Shown: positions 18,701 through 26,297 of the stretch, one piece after another
How the letters are laid out: the number at the start of each line of letters is the position of its first letter
How positions within the stretch are numbered: the first letter of the stretch is position 1
Made by a program: the position numbers and the translations under genes
Notes under the pieces: model-generated
What the model was told of the DNA's origin: nothing
Database searches by the model: none
Seen by the model: the letters and a program-made list of their open reading frames with translations, nothing else
NCBI GenBank assembly: GCA_021772515.1
Contig: JAJFLU010000022.1
Coordinates: 124,001 to 188,000, forward strand
DNA from: Opitutales bacterium
GTDB taxonomy: Bacteria; Verrucomicrobiota; Verrucomicrobiia; Opitutales; UBA2987
Reading direction: 5' to 3'
DNA: 64,000 bases

Positions 18701-19131
18701 AAAAAAATCCGGATGTCACGGTGCGAATGCGTGGTGTCATGGAGAAATGCACCTATTGTCAGCAGCGCATAGACGTGGCGGCCATCAATGCCAAAGTGGC
18801 CGCCCGCGATTCATCCGACGTAAAAGTAAAAGATGGCGTCATAAAAACCGCCTGCCAGCAGGTTTGCCCGACCGGAGCCATTGTTTTTGGAGATGTTGCC
18901 GACGCCGAAACCGAGGTTTCTAGGATTAAGGAATCGGATCTCAATTATGCCATTTTGGGTTATTTAAACACCCGACCGAGAACCACCTATCTGGCCCGGC
19001 TGCGTAATCCCAATCCGAAAATGCCGGATTATCAGGATATGCCTTTGAGCCGCATGGAATATGAAAAACGGTATGGTCATGGGGCGCCCCACGAAGAAAC
19101 CGGTGAGCACGGAAACGGCGGCAGCCATTAA
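15772..19131 (+). CDS. actB: ACIII subunit ActB, iron-sulfur and molybdopterin-enzyme-like
   Basis: About 1119 residues from the ATG at 15772, whose ATGA overlaps the actA stop (ATG at 15763 is an alternative). A twin-arginine-like signal with RRHFLK at about 56-61 and a lipobox-like MAGC ending at C77 suggest export and lipid anchoring. The large middle part resembles molybdopterin oxidoreductases but, as known for ActB, should lack the cofactor. The C-terminal quarter has the four-cluster ferredoxin-like domain: CTGCSACVVAC, CMHCETAPCEQVC, a degenerate CVGTRYCANNC that fits a 3Fe-4S site, and CTYCQQR with CQQVC. It moves electrons from quinol oxidised at the membrane subunits to ActA and ActE. 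A histidine-rich tail ends the protein. Confidence 0.93.
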   Translation: MNLPNTEPPQKEPVNGSSSGPRYWKSLDEFADNPEFQKWVEQEFPEGASEIEGVNRRHFLKIMAASFAFAGAGMAGCRRPEQHILPFSNQPENMVPGVPVFFTTSMPGARDNIPLVVETHQNRPTKVEGNPGYGPNHGASSLHAQASILDLYDPDRATRSKKGSEDLSPSEVEDLIDSIREKFRHTQGQGLAILADGSTSPTRQRLISALGEKFPRSIWAEYEPALSDNAEVASARLFGKRLRPRYNFKKARRILALDSDFLNNEPGNLQYTRDFADGRRVRETSDTEKMNRLYLVESQYSITGGMADHRLRLSASQVPALTALVVAELLGELGIEASLAALLRRKADGLHVDSAWIKECVADLVHHREESAIIAGGDQPVEVHQLVYFANDLLKARGKTVEYLETAGNKSVGIDELAESIQAGSVETLIILGGNPVYNALGNLDWARLQGSVDEVIRYGYYEDETSALAGVHIAATHYLESWGDGRTGDGTVVPVQPMILPLFEGFQEPALLARLAGMDETDPYALVRETFASISGGNGNSDKLFQRFLSDGILENSRYAPARVSANIGALKKDLAGMDLHTEAFSMENLEVRILPDSKLSDGRYSNNGWLQECPDPMTKIAWDNVLSVSPKLARDLGYEPNTPRSPVARFLKLAEVSAKRINDHEMGRQVAPVGRLTVNGVTIEGPIHVQPGLAEHTVVVSMGSGREKSGRVGDNVGFSVFPITHSNSRGIARGARIELAGTTHLLASTQEHWSMEGRAIVREANAEAFRNDPHFVDKLGVEAHTPSVMGSDRDKSLQWQVTNQPRGGSLYKTPEFGGEQQWGMTIDLNVCTGCSACVVACQSENNIPIVGKDQMTRGREMHWIRLDRYFSSGDSDENKRQIPENPQVSVQPVPCMHCETAPCEQVCPVNATVHDAQGLNVMAYNRCVGTRYCANNCPYKVRRFNFFDWNKREIDHFYEGPLGPASETHAITRMQKNPDVTVRMRGVMEKCTYCQQRIDVAAINAKVAARDSSDVKVKDGVIKTACQQVCPTGAIVFGDVADAETEVSRIKESDLNYAILGYLNTRPRTTYLARLRNPNPKMPDYQDMPLSRMEYEKRYGHGAPHEETGEHGNGGSH

Positions 19132-19160
19132 TTTTTTAACGTCTGGAGCAAAGAAAAAAT

Positions 19161-20618
19161 ATGGCATATACAGAAGACGTTCCCATGGTCAGGCCGGTAG
19201 TTCTCGATGAGGTCAGGCAGACCCATATGCCCCGCAGGCCGCTTGTTCTGAACAACCGGGATTTCCATTGGATAACCGAAAAGGTCTGCCGAATCGTGGA
19301 AGAAAAAACCCCAAATTGGTGGTGGGTCTGCTTTTTGGTAGCCGGGTTTGTGGCCTCATTTACGGGAGCAGGATTACTATACCTGGTATCTACCGGAGTT
19401 GGCGTATGGGGACTTCGCGGACCAGTTTATTGGGGTTGGGCCATCGTAAATTTCGTTTTCTGGATCGGTATTGGTCATGCGGGGACCCTTATTTCTGCCA
19501 TTCTCTGTCTGTTGAAGCAAAAATGGCGGACCTCGATCAACCGAACAGCCGAAGCGATGACGATTTTCGCCGTCATGTGTGCGGGTATCTTTCCGCTCTT
19601 TCATGTCGGTCGCATCTGGTTTGCCTGGTGGCTTTTTCCGCTTCCCAACTCCCAATCTATCTGGCCCAATTTCCGCAGTCCACTCGAGTGGGATGTTTTT
19701 GCGGTATCCACCTATTTTACGGTCTCCCTGCTATTTTGGTATATGGGCATGGTGCCCGATCTGGCTACATTACGTGACCGAGCGAAGAAAACCTGGCGCA
19801 AATACTTTTACGGATTTCTGGCAGTGGGCTGGCGGGGATCCTGCCGCCATTGGGCCAACTATGAAATGGCCTACCTGCTGCTTGCCGGCCTCAGCACACC
19901 GCTGGTCTTGTCGGTGCACACCATCGTGTCATTCGATTTCGCGGTGGCCAATCTGCCGGGTTGGCATACCACCATTTTTCCGCCCTACTTTGTTGCGGGA
20001 GCGATTTTTTCCGGATTCGGGATGGTTTTGACTCTCATACTTCCCCTCAGGGCGGTTTACGGGTTGCACGACCTCATCACCCAATACCATATCGATTGCA
20101 TGTGCAAAATCACCCTGGCGACGGGGAGCATGGTCGGTTACGGCTATGCCATGGAGTTCTTCATCTCGTGGTATGGGGCGAACCCCTATGAAGGATTCGC
20201 CTTCATCAATCGCGCCTTCGGCCCCTATTGGTGGGCGTATTTGATAATGATTACCTGCAATGTTATCTCGCCGCAGTTATTCTGGTCTCGCTGGATTCGG
20301 GAAAACACCGCCCTGGTCTGGATTATTTCCATATTCGTAAATATCGGTATGTGGTTCGAGCGGTTTGTCATCATTGTGACCTCCCTGGCCAATGATTATA
20401 TGCCGGCCAACTGGGATTACTTCACCCCGACCGTGGTGGACATTTTCACCTTCGTTGGAACCTTCGGATTTTTCTCCTTTTTGTTCCTCCTCTTCATCCG
20501 CTTCCTGCCTCTCATGGCAATGGCTGAAATCAAACACGTAATTCCGCAGGCGGATCCCCATATGCACCATGAGGGCCCCTCCCACGGAGACCACCACGAA
20601 CCGGAGCGCTTGACCTGA
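19161..20618 (+). CDS. actC: ACIII subunit ActC, NrfD-like membrane protein
   Basis: A 485-residue integral membrane protein of the NrfD/PsrC family with about ten hydrophobic segments. Family-typical stretches include [36 protein letters not shown] and [20 protein letters not shown]. ActC is one of two related quinol-binding membrane subunits in ACIII and contacts the iron-sulfur clusters of ActB. The start is the ATG at 19161, 29 bp after actB. The tail is rich in His, as in other ActC proteins. Confidence 0.93.
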   Translation: MAYTEDVPMVRPVVLDEVRQTHMPRRPLVLNNRDFHWITEKVCRIVEEKTPNWWWVCFLVAGFVASFTGAGLLYLVSTGVGVWGLRGPVYWGWAIVNFVFWIGIGHAGTLISAILCLLKQKWRTSINRTAEAMTIFAVMCAGIFPLFHVGRIWFAWWLFPLPNSQSIWPNFRSPLEWDVFAVSTYFTVSLLFWYMGMVPDLATLRDRAKKTWRKYFYGFLAVGWRGSCRHWANYEMAYLLLAGLSTPLVLSVHTIVSFDFAVANLPGWHTTIFPPYFVAGAIFSGFGMVLTLILPLRAVYGLHDLITQYHIDCMCKITLATGSMVGYGYAMEFFISWYGANPYEGFAFINRAFGPYWWAYLIMITCNVISPQLFWSRWIRENTALVWIISIFVNIGMWFERFVIIVTSLANDYMPANWDYFTPTVVDIFTFVGTFGFFSFLFLLFIRFLPLMAMAEIKHVIPQADPHMHHEGPSHGDHHEPERLT

Positions 20619-20637
20619 TGCCCCTGAAATAAGGACT

Positions 20638-21168
20638 ATGAGCAAAACTTTCGGATTGATCGCCACTTTTGGCAACACCCACAAACTCTACCAGGCGGCA
20701 GAGGAGATTTGTGATGCCGGTTTCAAGCATTGGGATGTGTATTCACCCTTTCCGGTTCATGGATTGGAGGGGGCGATGGGTTTGAAACGCTCCAAAGTGC
20801 CCGTATTTACCCTGGTCGGTGGAGTGATCGGTTTTATCTCGGGAATGCTTATGGCCTGGTATATGGGCGAATTCGATTTCCCTCTCGTAGTCGGTGGCAA
20901 ACCCCTGTTTAGCCCTATTTTCCCCTTTCCCGTAGCCTATGAAATGACCATTCTTCTCGCTTCATTCGGAACGTTTTTTGGAATGTTTATCACCAACAGG
21001 CTCCCCCGTCACCACCATCCTGTAATGGACTTTAATAAATGGCCCGGAATCACGGACGACCAATTTCTGATCCTGCTGGAAGCCAAGGATGATAAATTTG
21101 ATCTGGAAGAAACTCGCCAATTCCTCGAAAGCTTGCATAGCCTGGAGGTCGTTGAACTGAAGGAATAA
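20638..21168 (+). CDS. actD: ACIII subunit ActD (DUF3341)
   Basis: A 176-residue protein of the DUF3341 family with two membrane helices (about residues 58-80 and 98-122). The amino end FGLIATFGNTHKLYQAAE and the DVYSPFPVHGLE segment are the family hallmarks. ActD is a structural, cofactor-free subunit of alternative complex III. It sits 19 bp after actC and 1 bp before actE. Confidence 0.92.
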   Translation: MSKTFGLIATFGNTHKLYQAAEEICDAGFKHWDVYSPFPVHGLEGAMGLKRSKVPVFTLVGGVIGFISGMLMAWYMGEFDFPLVVGGKPLFSPIFPFPVAYEMTILLASFGTFFGMFITNRLPRHHHPVMDFNKWPGITDDQFLILLEAKDDKFDLEETRQFLESLHSLEVVELKE

Positions 21169-21169
21169 T

Positions 21170-21778
21170 ATGCGCTACTTTATTGCCTTCTTTATATTTT
21201 TGGTCATTGCGACCCTCTCGATTACCGGGTTTCGCGGTTCGAATTCGAGCAAACCCCCTTTGGAAATGTTTCCCGACATGGATCGGCAGTTTAAATACAA
21301 ACCCCAAGCGGAGAATCCGAATTATTCCGATGGCCGGGCCGACCGCCCCGCCGTGCCGGGAGCAGTATCTCTGGGCTCATTTGAGGAAAACGAATACTTC
21401 GCCACGGGCAATGTCGATGGAGGCTTCGGCAATGGGTTTCCGGTAGCTATCGACTCCGATATGATGAAACTCGGTCGGGAAAAATACACTATTTTTTGCA
21501 CTCCCTGTCATGGGGCCAGCGGCGATGGTAACGGGATCACCAAAAAATACGGAATGGTGGCCACTCCCACCTATCACAATGACAGGATTCGCAACATGCC
21601 CGAGGGTGAGATTTTCAATATCATAACCAATGGCAAAAATAATATGGGCTCCTACGGCGCTAAACTCAGGACCGAAGAAAGATGGGCTGTCATCGCCTAT
21701 CTCCGGGCATTGCAACGGGCTCAAAATTCGAGAATTTCCGATGTGCCCGAGGAAAATAAGGGGGAATTGGGACTATGA
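21170..21778 (+). CDS. actE: ACIII subunit ActE, monoheme cytochrome c
   Basis: A 202-residue cytochrome c with an N-terminal anchor (about residues 4-20) and one heme site, CTPCHGASGDGNG. A later NMPEGEIFNIITNGKNNMGSY part supplies the likely methionine ligand. It also has the DMDRQFKYKPQAENP segment typical of ActE. It is the second cytochrome of ACIII and a probable exit point for electrons. The stop overlaps the actF start (ATGA, 21775-21778). Confidence 0.92.
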   Translation: MRYFIAFFIFLVIATLSITGFRGSNSSKPPLEMFPDMDRQFKYKPQAENPNYSDGRADRPAVPGAVSLGSFEENEYFATGNVDGGFGNGFPVAIDSDMMKLGREKYTIFCTPCHGASGDGNGITKKYGMVATPTYHNDRIRNMPEGEIFNIITNGKNNMGSYGAKLRTEERWAVIAYLRALQRAQNSRISDVPEENKGELGL

Positions 21779-23073
21779 GCGCTGAAGTGGCAAACCCTCC
21801 CATGGAAGCGGTTGCTTCCTCCAACAATAAGAAGGACCTGGCGACCCTGGCCCTGGTTGTCGGCCTTGTTACCCTCGGATTGGCTTTCATCGGGTTGATG
21901 CAAGGTTGGCGGGCAGGTGATTCCCGCCCATTTCTCGGTTGGATGATCGGGCTTTCCTACTGGCTTTCAATGGGTATCGGGATGCTTTTTCTGCTCATGA
22001 TTTTGTATGTGTTCGACGCCGGATGGTCCATTGTGGTTCGCCGCCAGCTTGAGCATGCTATTTCGGGGTTGAAGTGGATCGGGTTAATATTTCTACCCGT
22101 TATCGCCCTGAGTTTTTTCTATCCCGAAAATAATGCTGTTCCCTGGGTCTGGATGGATCCCACCAACATAACTCCCCACGGAGAACCGGTGGGCGGAGAT
22201 ATTCTCCACCAAAGCAAATCCGGATTCCTGAACGTGGGATTTTTCACCCTCAGGACTATCTTTTATTTCGCCGTTTGGATAGGACTTGCCGGATTGTTGC
22301 GCCGATGTTCCTTTTCGATGGAAAAAGATGGCGATCCCAAGTGGTCGCGGCTGGCCCATAATGTCTCGGCTGTCGGCATTTACCTATGCGCCCTTTGCGC
22401 TACATTCGCCGCTGTTGATTGGTTCAAATCGCTCGAATACCATTGGTTTTCGACCATGTATGGGGTCTGGTTTTTTGCCGAAAGCATGAGGGCAGGTCTG
22501 GCCGGGACCATGATCATTTGCTGGATTCTGGGCACACGCGGCTACCTCAAAGGAATTTACAACCGCTACCACTCCTACTTGCTGGCCTGTCTCATGCTGG
22601 CTTTTACGGTGTTTTGGGCCTACATCAGTTTTTCCCAGTATTTCCTTATTTATAACGCCAATATCCCCGAGGAAACCTTTTGGTACAGCATTCGGGAAAT
22701 CAATTTCGATGGCAGTAAAAACAGTTGGTGGTGGGTCAGTATGGCTCTGGTTTTCGCCCACTTTCTCTTCCCCTTTCTCTACCTCCTGTGGTATCACAAT
22801 AAATTCGGCCTGCGTGTGATATTCATTTCCGTCTGGATTCTGGTATTTCACGGATTCGATATTTACTGGAATATTTTGCCCGGTCAGATACCCAGTGATG
22901 AAAATTTACTCGGCTTTACCGTCAGGCCGTTCATGCCCCATTGGGTCGATATTTTAACCATGATTGGAGTGGGCTGCATCTGTATGTGGTCATTTATCAT
23001 CAGTTCCAGAAAAGTGAAATCCATACCAATCCGCGACCCGCGCATCATCGAATCTTTGAATGCCCATGAGTAA
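21775..23073 (+). CDS. actF: ACIII subunit ActF, second NrfD-like membrane protein
   Basis: A 432-residue integral membrane protein paralogous to ActC, with about ten membrane segments. ActF of ACIII contributes to the membrane core and is thought not to bind the quinol in the same way as ActC. Expected stretches such as DWFKSLEYHWFSTMYGVWFF and the FSQYFLIYNANIPEET segment are present. It starts within the actE stop and its own end overlaps the start of the small membrane-protein gene. Confidence 0.92.
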   Translation: MSAEVANPPMEAVASSNNKKDLATLALVVGLVTLGLAFIGLMQGWRAGDSRPFLGWMIGLSYWLSMGIGMLFLLMILYVFDAGWSIVVRRQLEHAISGLKWIGLIFLPVIALSFFYPENNAVPWVWMDPTNITPHGEPVGGDILHQSKSGFLNVGFFTLRTIFYFAVWIGLAGLLRRCSFSMEKDGDPKWSRLAHNVSAVGIYLCALCATFAAVDWFKSLEYHWFSTMYGVWFFAESMRAGLAGTMIICWILGTRGYLKGIYNRYHSYLLACLMLAFTVFWAYISFSQYFLIYNANIPEETFWYSIREINFDGSKNSWWWVSMALVFAHFLFPFLYLLWYHNKFGLRVIFISVWILVFHGFDIYWNILPGQIPSDENLLGFTVRPFMPHWVDILTMIGVGCICMWSFIISSRKVKSIPIRDPRIIESLNAHE

Positions 23074-23392
23074 TCACCCCACTTCAAAGGAGCCGACGGC
23101 AGTGCCTGTCACCCTTTCCGCCCTGGGAATCTCCGGACTGGTAATTTCCTTCCTTTTGGTGGTCACCCTCATGGTTGTGCTCAATCGCCCTTCTTCGGTC
23201 GATGATGCCTTGGCGGAAAAACGCCATAAAACCTTGTCGGAAGTCCAAAGCTGGCATGAGGAAATTTTGACAACCTATGGCTGGGTTGACCGCTCGGCGG
23301 GAGTTGTCCGCGTTCCCATCGAGCGCGCAATGGAACTTACGGTCGAGAAGTTATCCGATCATCAGCCATCAATGGCCGTCGAGGGCCAGTAA
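23066..23392 (+). CDS. Small single-span membrane protein between actF and ccoN-like gene
   Basis: About 108 residues from the ATG at 23066, which overlaps the actF stop; an ATG two codons upstream is also possible. One membrane helix lies at about residues 16-39 (LGISGLVISFLLVVTLMVVL). The rest is a short periplasmic-type tail with WHEEILTTYGWVDRSAGVVRVP, resembling tails of small proteins often encoded beside oxidase subunits. It has no heme site. Position between the ACIII and Cco-like genes suggests a linker or assembly subunit. The function is not known to me. Confidence 0.6.
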   Translation: MSNHPTSKEPTAVPVTLSALGISGLVISFLLVVTLMVVLNRPSSVDDALAEKRHKTLSEVQSWHEEILTTYGWVDRSAGVVRVPIERAMELTVEKLSDHQPSMAVEGQ

Positions 23393-23412
23393 ATTTTTAC
23401 TAAGAGATCACC

Positions 23413-24900
23413 GTGAATACCACTTCCACAACCCCCATGCCTTCGGAATCGAAGTCGAGTGAAATCGACCGGTCGATGAAATTGCCCGGCCTGCTGTTTT
23501 TGCTCTCTGCGGTTGCCTGGTTATTGACGGGCACGGTATTTGCACTTTTGACCTCGATTAAATCGACTTTTCCAGGGTTTTTGGCCAACTGCGAATGTCT
23601 CACCTATGGACATATCAGCGCCGCCGGTAGCAATAGCATTCTCTACGGATGGGGCGGCAATGCCCTCTTTGGTGTCGGATTGTGGATTTTGGCCCGACTT
23701 GGCCGCAGGCCGATTCCCATGCCCGTGATGCTTCTGATCGGCGGGGTCTTCTGGAATATTGCCGTGACCCTCGGGGTTGGAGGGATCATCATAGGGGATA
23801 TGACCTCGGTTATGTGGCTCGAAATGCCTTCCTACGCGACCACGATATTGGCCATTTCAAGTATCCTCATCGGAGTCTGGGGCACCCTCGTTTACCGGTA
23901 TCGCCAACCCGGACCGGTTTATATTTCGCAACTGTATATACTGGCCGCCCTGTTCTGGTTTCCCTGGATATACATCACGGCGCAAATCTTTCTCTTTTAT
24001 CTTCCGGCCAGAGGTGTTGTGCAGGTGGTGACCAACTGGTGGTATGCCCATAATCTCCTAGGGCTATGGCTTGCCCCCGCCGGATTAGGAGCCGCCTATT
24101 ACCTGATTCCGAAAATTCTCGGTCGCCCTGTTCACAGTTATTATCTGGCTACTGTGGGATTTTGGTCCCTTGCCCTCTTTGTCGGTTGGGGCGGAATGAG
24201 TAACCTGGTCGGTGGACCCGTGCCGGCATGGCTGGTAACGGTGGGCATCGTAGCCAGCGTGGCGACCTTGCTCCCGGTCCTCATCATCGCCATCAATCAC
24301 CACCTTACCGTAATGGACAGCTTCGATCGTGTGGCCGCTGACCCCTCATTGCGGTTTGTCGTTTTTGGGACGATTTCCTTTACCCTGGCCAGCCTCATCG
24401 GTTGCGTCCTGTCACTACGCTCGGTGAGTGAAATTTCTCAATTCACAACCGTGATGGAAGGCAATAGCCAGCACTTTGTTTACGCCTTTTTCACCATGAT
24501 TATGTTTGGCGCGTTTTATTTCATGATGCCCCGCATTCTCAATTGCTCGTGGCCCTCGGGGAAGTTGATCCAATGCCATTTCTGGTGCTCCGCCATCGGG
24601 ATAACCCTCATGCTCATCGCGCTCTATGGGAGTGGGTGGATTCAGGGCACGCAAATGACAGCCATCGGCGCCTACGGGGATCCGGTTCACGGAGATTTCC
24701 TCCAAATCGTGCAAAACACGATACCTTGGCTTCACGCCCGGACAGCCTCGATTTTGTTAATCTCCATTGGGCAACTGGCCTTTGCCGCCAATATTTTGTG
24801 GATGCTGGTAGAGGCTGCCCGTAGTTGCTACTGCGGTATGATTGGGGCTGCCAAAGACGCCCAAGGCGAAAAATTTCTACCGGAAACCGCAGCTTCATAA
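23413..24900 (+). CDS. CcoN-like oxidase subunit I lacking most heme and CuB ligands
   Basis: A 495-residue, roughly 12-span protein clearly homologous to cbb3 oxidase subunit CcoN (GGNALF at 81-86, NWWYAHN at 208-214, GRPVHSYYL from 238, IQCHFW from 386). By gap-free local alignment with recalled P. stutzeri CcoN, the low-spin heme histidine is G72, the CuB histidine pair is S263/N264, the high-spin and second low-spin heme histidines are N351 and Q353, and the cross-linked tyrosine is V257. Only the first CuB histidine (H213) remains. H67 and H354 lie near lost ligand positions and could hold a displaced heme. Oxygen reduction by the known mechanism seems excluded. GTG start at 23413. Confidence 0.8.
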   Translation: MNTTSTTPMPSESKSSEIDRSMKLPGLLFLLSAVAWLLTGTVFALLTSIKSTFPGFLANCECLTYGHISAAGSNSILYGWGGNALFGVGLWILARLGRRPIPMPVMLLIGGVFWNIAVTLGVGGIIIGDMTSVMWLEMPSYATTILAISSILIGVWGTLVYRYRQPGPVYISQLYILAALFWFPWIYITAQIFLFYLPARGVVQVVTNWWYAHNLLGLWLAPAGLGAAYYLIPKILGRPVHSYYLATVGFWSLALFVGWGGMSNLVGGPVPAWLVTVGIVASVATLLPVLIIAINHHLTVMDSFDRVAADPSLRFVVFGTISFTLASLIGCVLSLRSVSEISQFTTVMEGNSQHFVYAFFTMIMFGAFYFMMPRILNCSWPSGKLIQCHFWCSAIGITLMLIALYGSGWIQGTQMTAIGAYGDPVHGDFLQIVQNTIPWLHARTASILLISIGQLAFAANILWMLVEAARSCYCGMIGAAKDAQGEKFLPETAAS

Positions 24901-24902
24901 AC

Positions 24903-25577
24903 ATGAAAAGCCTTCCAATAATATTTTGCGGATTATTCGCCACCCTGGCCCTGTCGTGGGCGGGTATCATATGGCGCGGCCAGGAGCAATTGGGCGGTCT
25001 TCAGCCGATGTCGGAATATTACGCCATAGATGCGGTTTCCGAATCGTTCAGATTTGAGAAGCCACAAAAGGATGAAACCCGCAATCCTGAGGCGCGTGTA
25101 GGCCTGGCCCAGCAGGGAAAGGCTCAATATATTGGCCTTGGCTGTGTTTCCTGCCACACCCAGCAGGTGCGGCGTAAAGGATTCGGCGCTGACTACGAGC
25201 GTGGCTGGGGGGCTCGTCAAACGGTGCCACGCGACTACATTCGCCAGGAACGCGTTCTTACCGGCTTTTCACGGACGGGCCCCGATTTGAGCAATGTCGG
25301 TGAGCGCCGCGATTCGGCCAATTGGTTTCATGCCCATTTATACAATCCACAGGCGGTATCGCCGGGCTCCACCATGCCACCCTATGCGTTTCTTTACGAA
25401 AAAAGGGAAATCACGCAAAATGGAGAGCGTTCGGCCAAAGCCCTCGAATTGCCCACCGATGAAGGGTACGAAATTGTTCCCACCCTCAGAGCCGAAGCCC
25501 TTGTCGCCTATTTGCAGAGCCTGAAACTCGACTACAATCTGCCAGAAGTGCGCTTGCCGGAAGAACCTCAGAATTAA
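24903..25577 (+). CDS. CcoO-like monoheme cytochrome c
   Basis: A 224-residue membrane-anchored cytochrome c starting 2 bp after the ccoN-like stop. An N-terminal helix (about 4-24) is followed by the heme site CVSCHTQQVR at 81-90, which matches the CcoO pattern CxxCHxQxxR. FSRTGPDLSNVGERR and the GSTMPPYAFL segment with the likely methionine ligand also match CcoO. Thus the electron-entry cytochrome is intact although its catalytic partner is not. Its stop overlaps the next start (ATGA-like overlap at 25577). Confidence 0.85.
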   Translation: MKSLPIIFCGLFATLALSWAGIIWRGQEQLGGLQPMSEYYAIDAVSESFRFEKPQKDETRNPEARVGLAQQGKAQYIGLGCVSCHTQQVRRKGFGADYERGWGARQTVPRDYIRQERVLTGFSRTGPDLSNVGERRDSANWFHAHLYNPQAVSPGSTMPPYAFLYEKREITQNGERSAKALELPTDEGYEIVPTLRAEALVAYLQSLKLDYNLPEVRLPEEPQN

Positions 25578-26260
25578 TGAGCGATACTAAACCAACCGAT
25601 TCCAATCAATCCAGCGAACTGGCGGGAAAAAGCCGGATGACGGATGATACCCTTCTGGAAACCCATACGCGGACCTTTGCAAAAGCCGAAGGAAATGGTG
25701 AAGGTAATTTGTCGATTCCCATTATTGCGACAGCGGTGTTTACCCTGTTATTTGTATTTGGAGGGATTTATCACAGCCGATACTCTGCGGACTATGATCC
25801 CATGGTTTTTAATCCAGAAGGTGCGCCAGCAAGTTTGGGGCCTGCCGCAGAAGGTGGTGGGATCGAGGTAAAACTCGACGGTGAAAAACTTTACAAACGC
25901 AATTGCGTCGCCTGCCACCAAGCGGATGGCCAGGGGCTTCCCGGCGCCTTTCCGCCTCTCGTTGGTTCGGCTTGGGTAAGGGGTGAACCCGACCGCATGG
26001 TCGCGATTATGCTCAACGGCCTCAGTGGTTCAATCGAGGTGGCTGGAAACACCTATAACAGCATTATGACGCCTTTTTCGGCCTTGCTCGACGATGATGA
26101 GATCGCTGCCATCGCCACCTATGTGCGGTCCAATCCCGATTGGGGCAATAATGCCGACCGTGTTTCCACCGAAAAGGTGACTGAACTTAGATCCGCCCAC
26201 GAGCGTGGAAATGCCTGGAAAGCAGAAGAGATTCTGGAGCTATTTCCTCTCGATCAATAA
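25577..26260 (+). CDS. CcoP-like membrane cytochrome c with a single heme
   Basis: A 227-residue protein with an N-terminal soluble stretch, one helix at about 46-65, and one class I cytochrome c domain: CVACHQADGQGLPGAFPPL from residue 110 and NSIMTPFSALLDD with the probable methionine ligand near 160. Canonical CcoP has two heme c domains; only one is present. It ends the ACIII/cco-like operon, and the next gene is convergent 37 bp away. It may be the terminal carrier between ACIII and an acceptor. Confidence 0.82.
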   Translation: MSDTKPTDSNQSSELAGKSRMTDDTLLETHTRTFAKAEGNGEGNLSIPIIATAVFTLLFVFGGIYHSRYSADYDPMVFNPEGAPASLGPAAEGGGIEVKLDGEKLYKRNCVACHQADGQGLPGAFPPLVGSAWVRGEPDRMVAIMLNGLSGSIEVAGNTYNSIMTPFSALLDDDEIAAIATYVRSNPDWGNNADRVSTEKVTELRSAHERGNAWKAEEILELFPLDQ

Positions 26261-26297
26261 TCCTCCCGTTTCGTCGAGATCGCGGGCTTAATTCGTT

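Noticed and set aside
17959..18702. 247-codon frame opposite actB
   Set aside because: Antisense shadow of the iron-sulfur domain of ActB.
23413..24900. Calling this a functional cbb3 oxygen reductase subunit CcoN
   Set aside because: The CuB histidine pair, the cross-linked tyrosine and the three heme-ligand positions do not hold the needed residues, so the standard function is not supported.
23413..24900. Nitric oxide reductase (NorB-like) as alternative
   Set aside because: NOR families keep the two adjacent histidines of the non-heme metal site, which are Ser-Asn here; the closest pattern remains CcoN.
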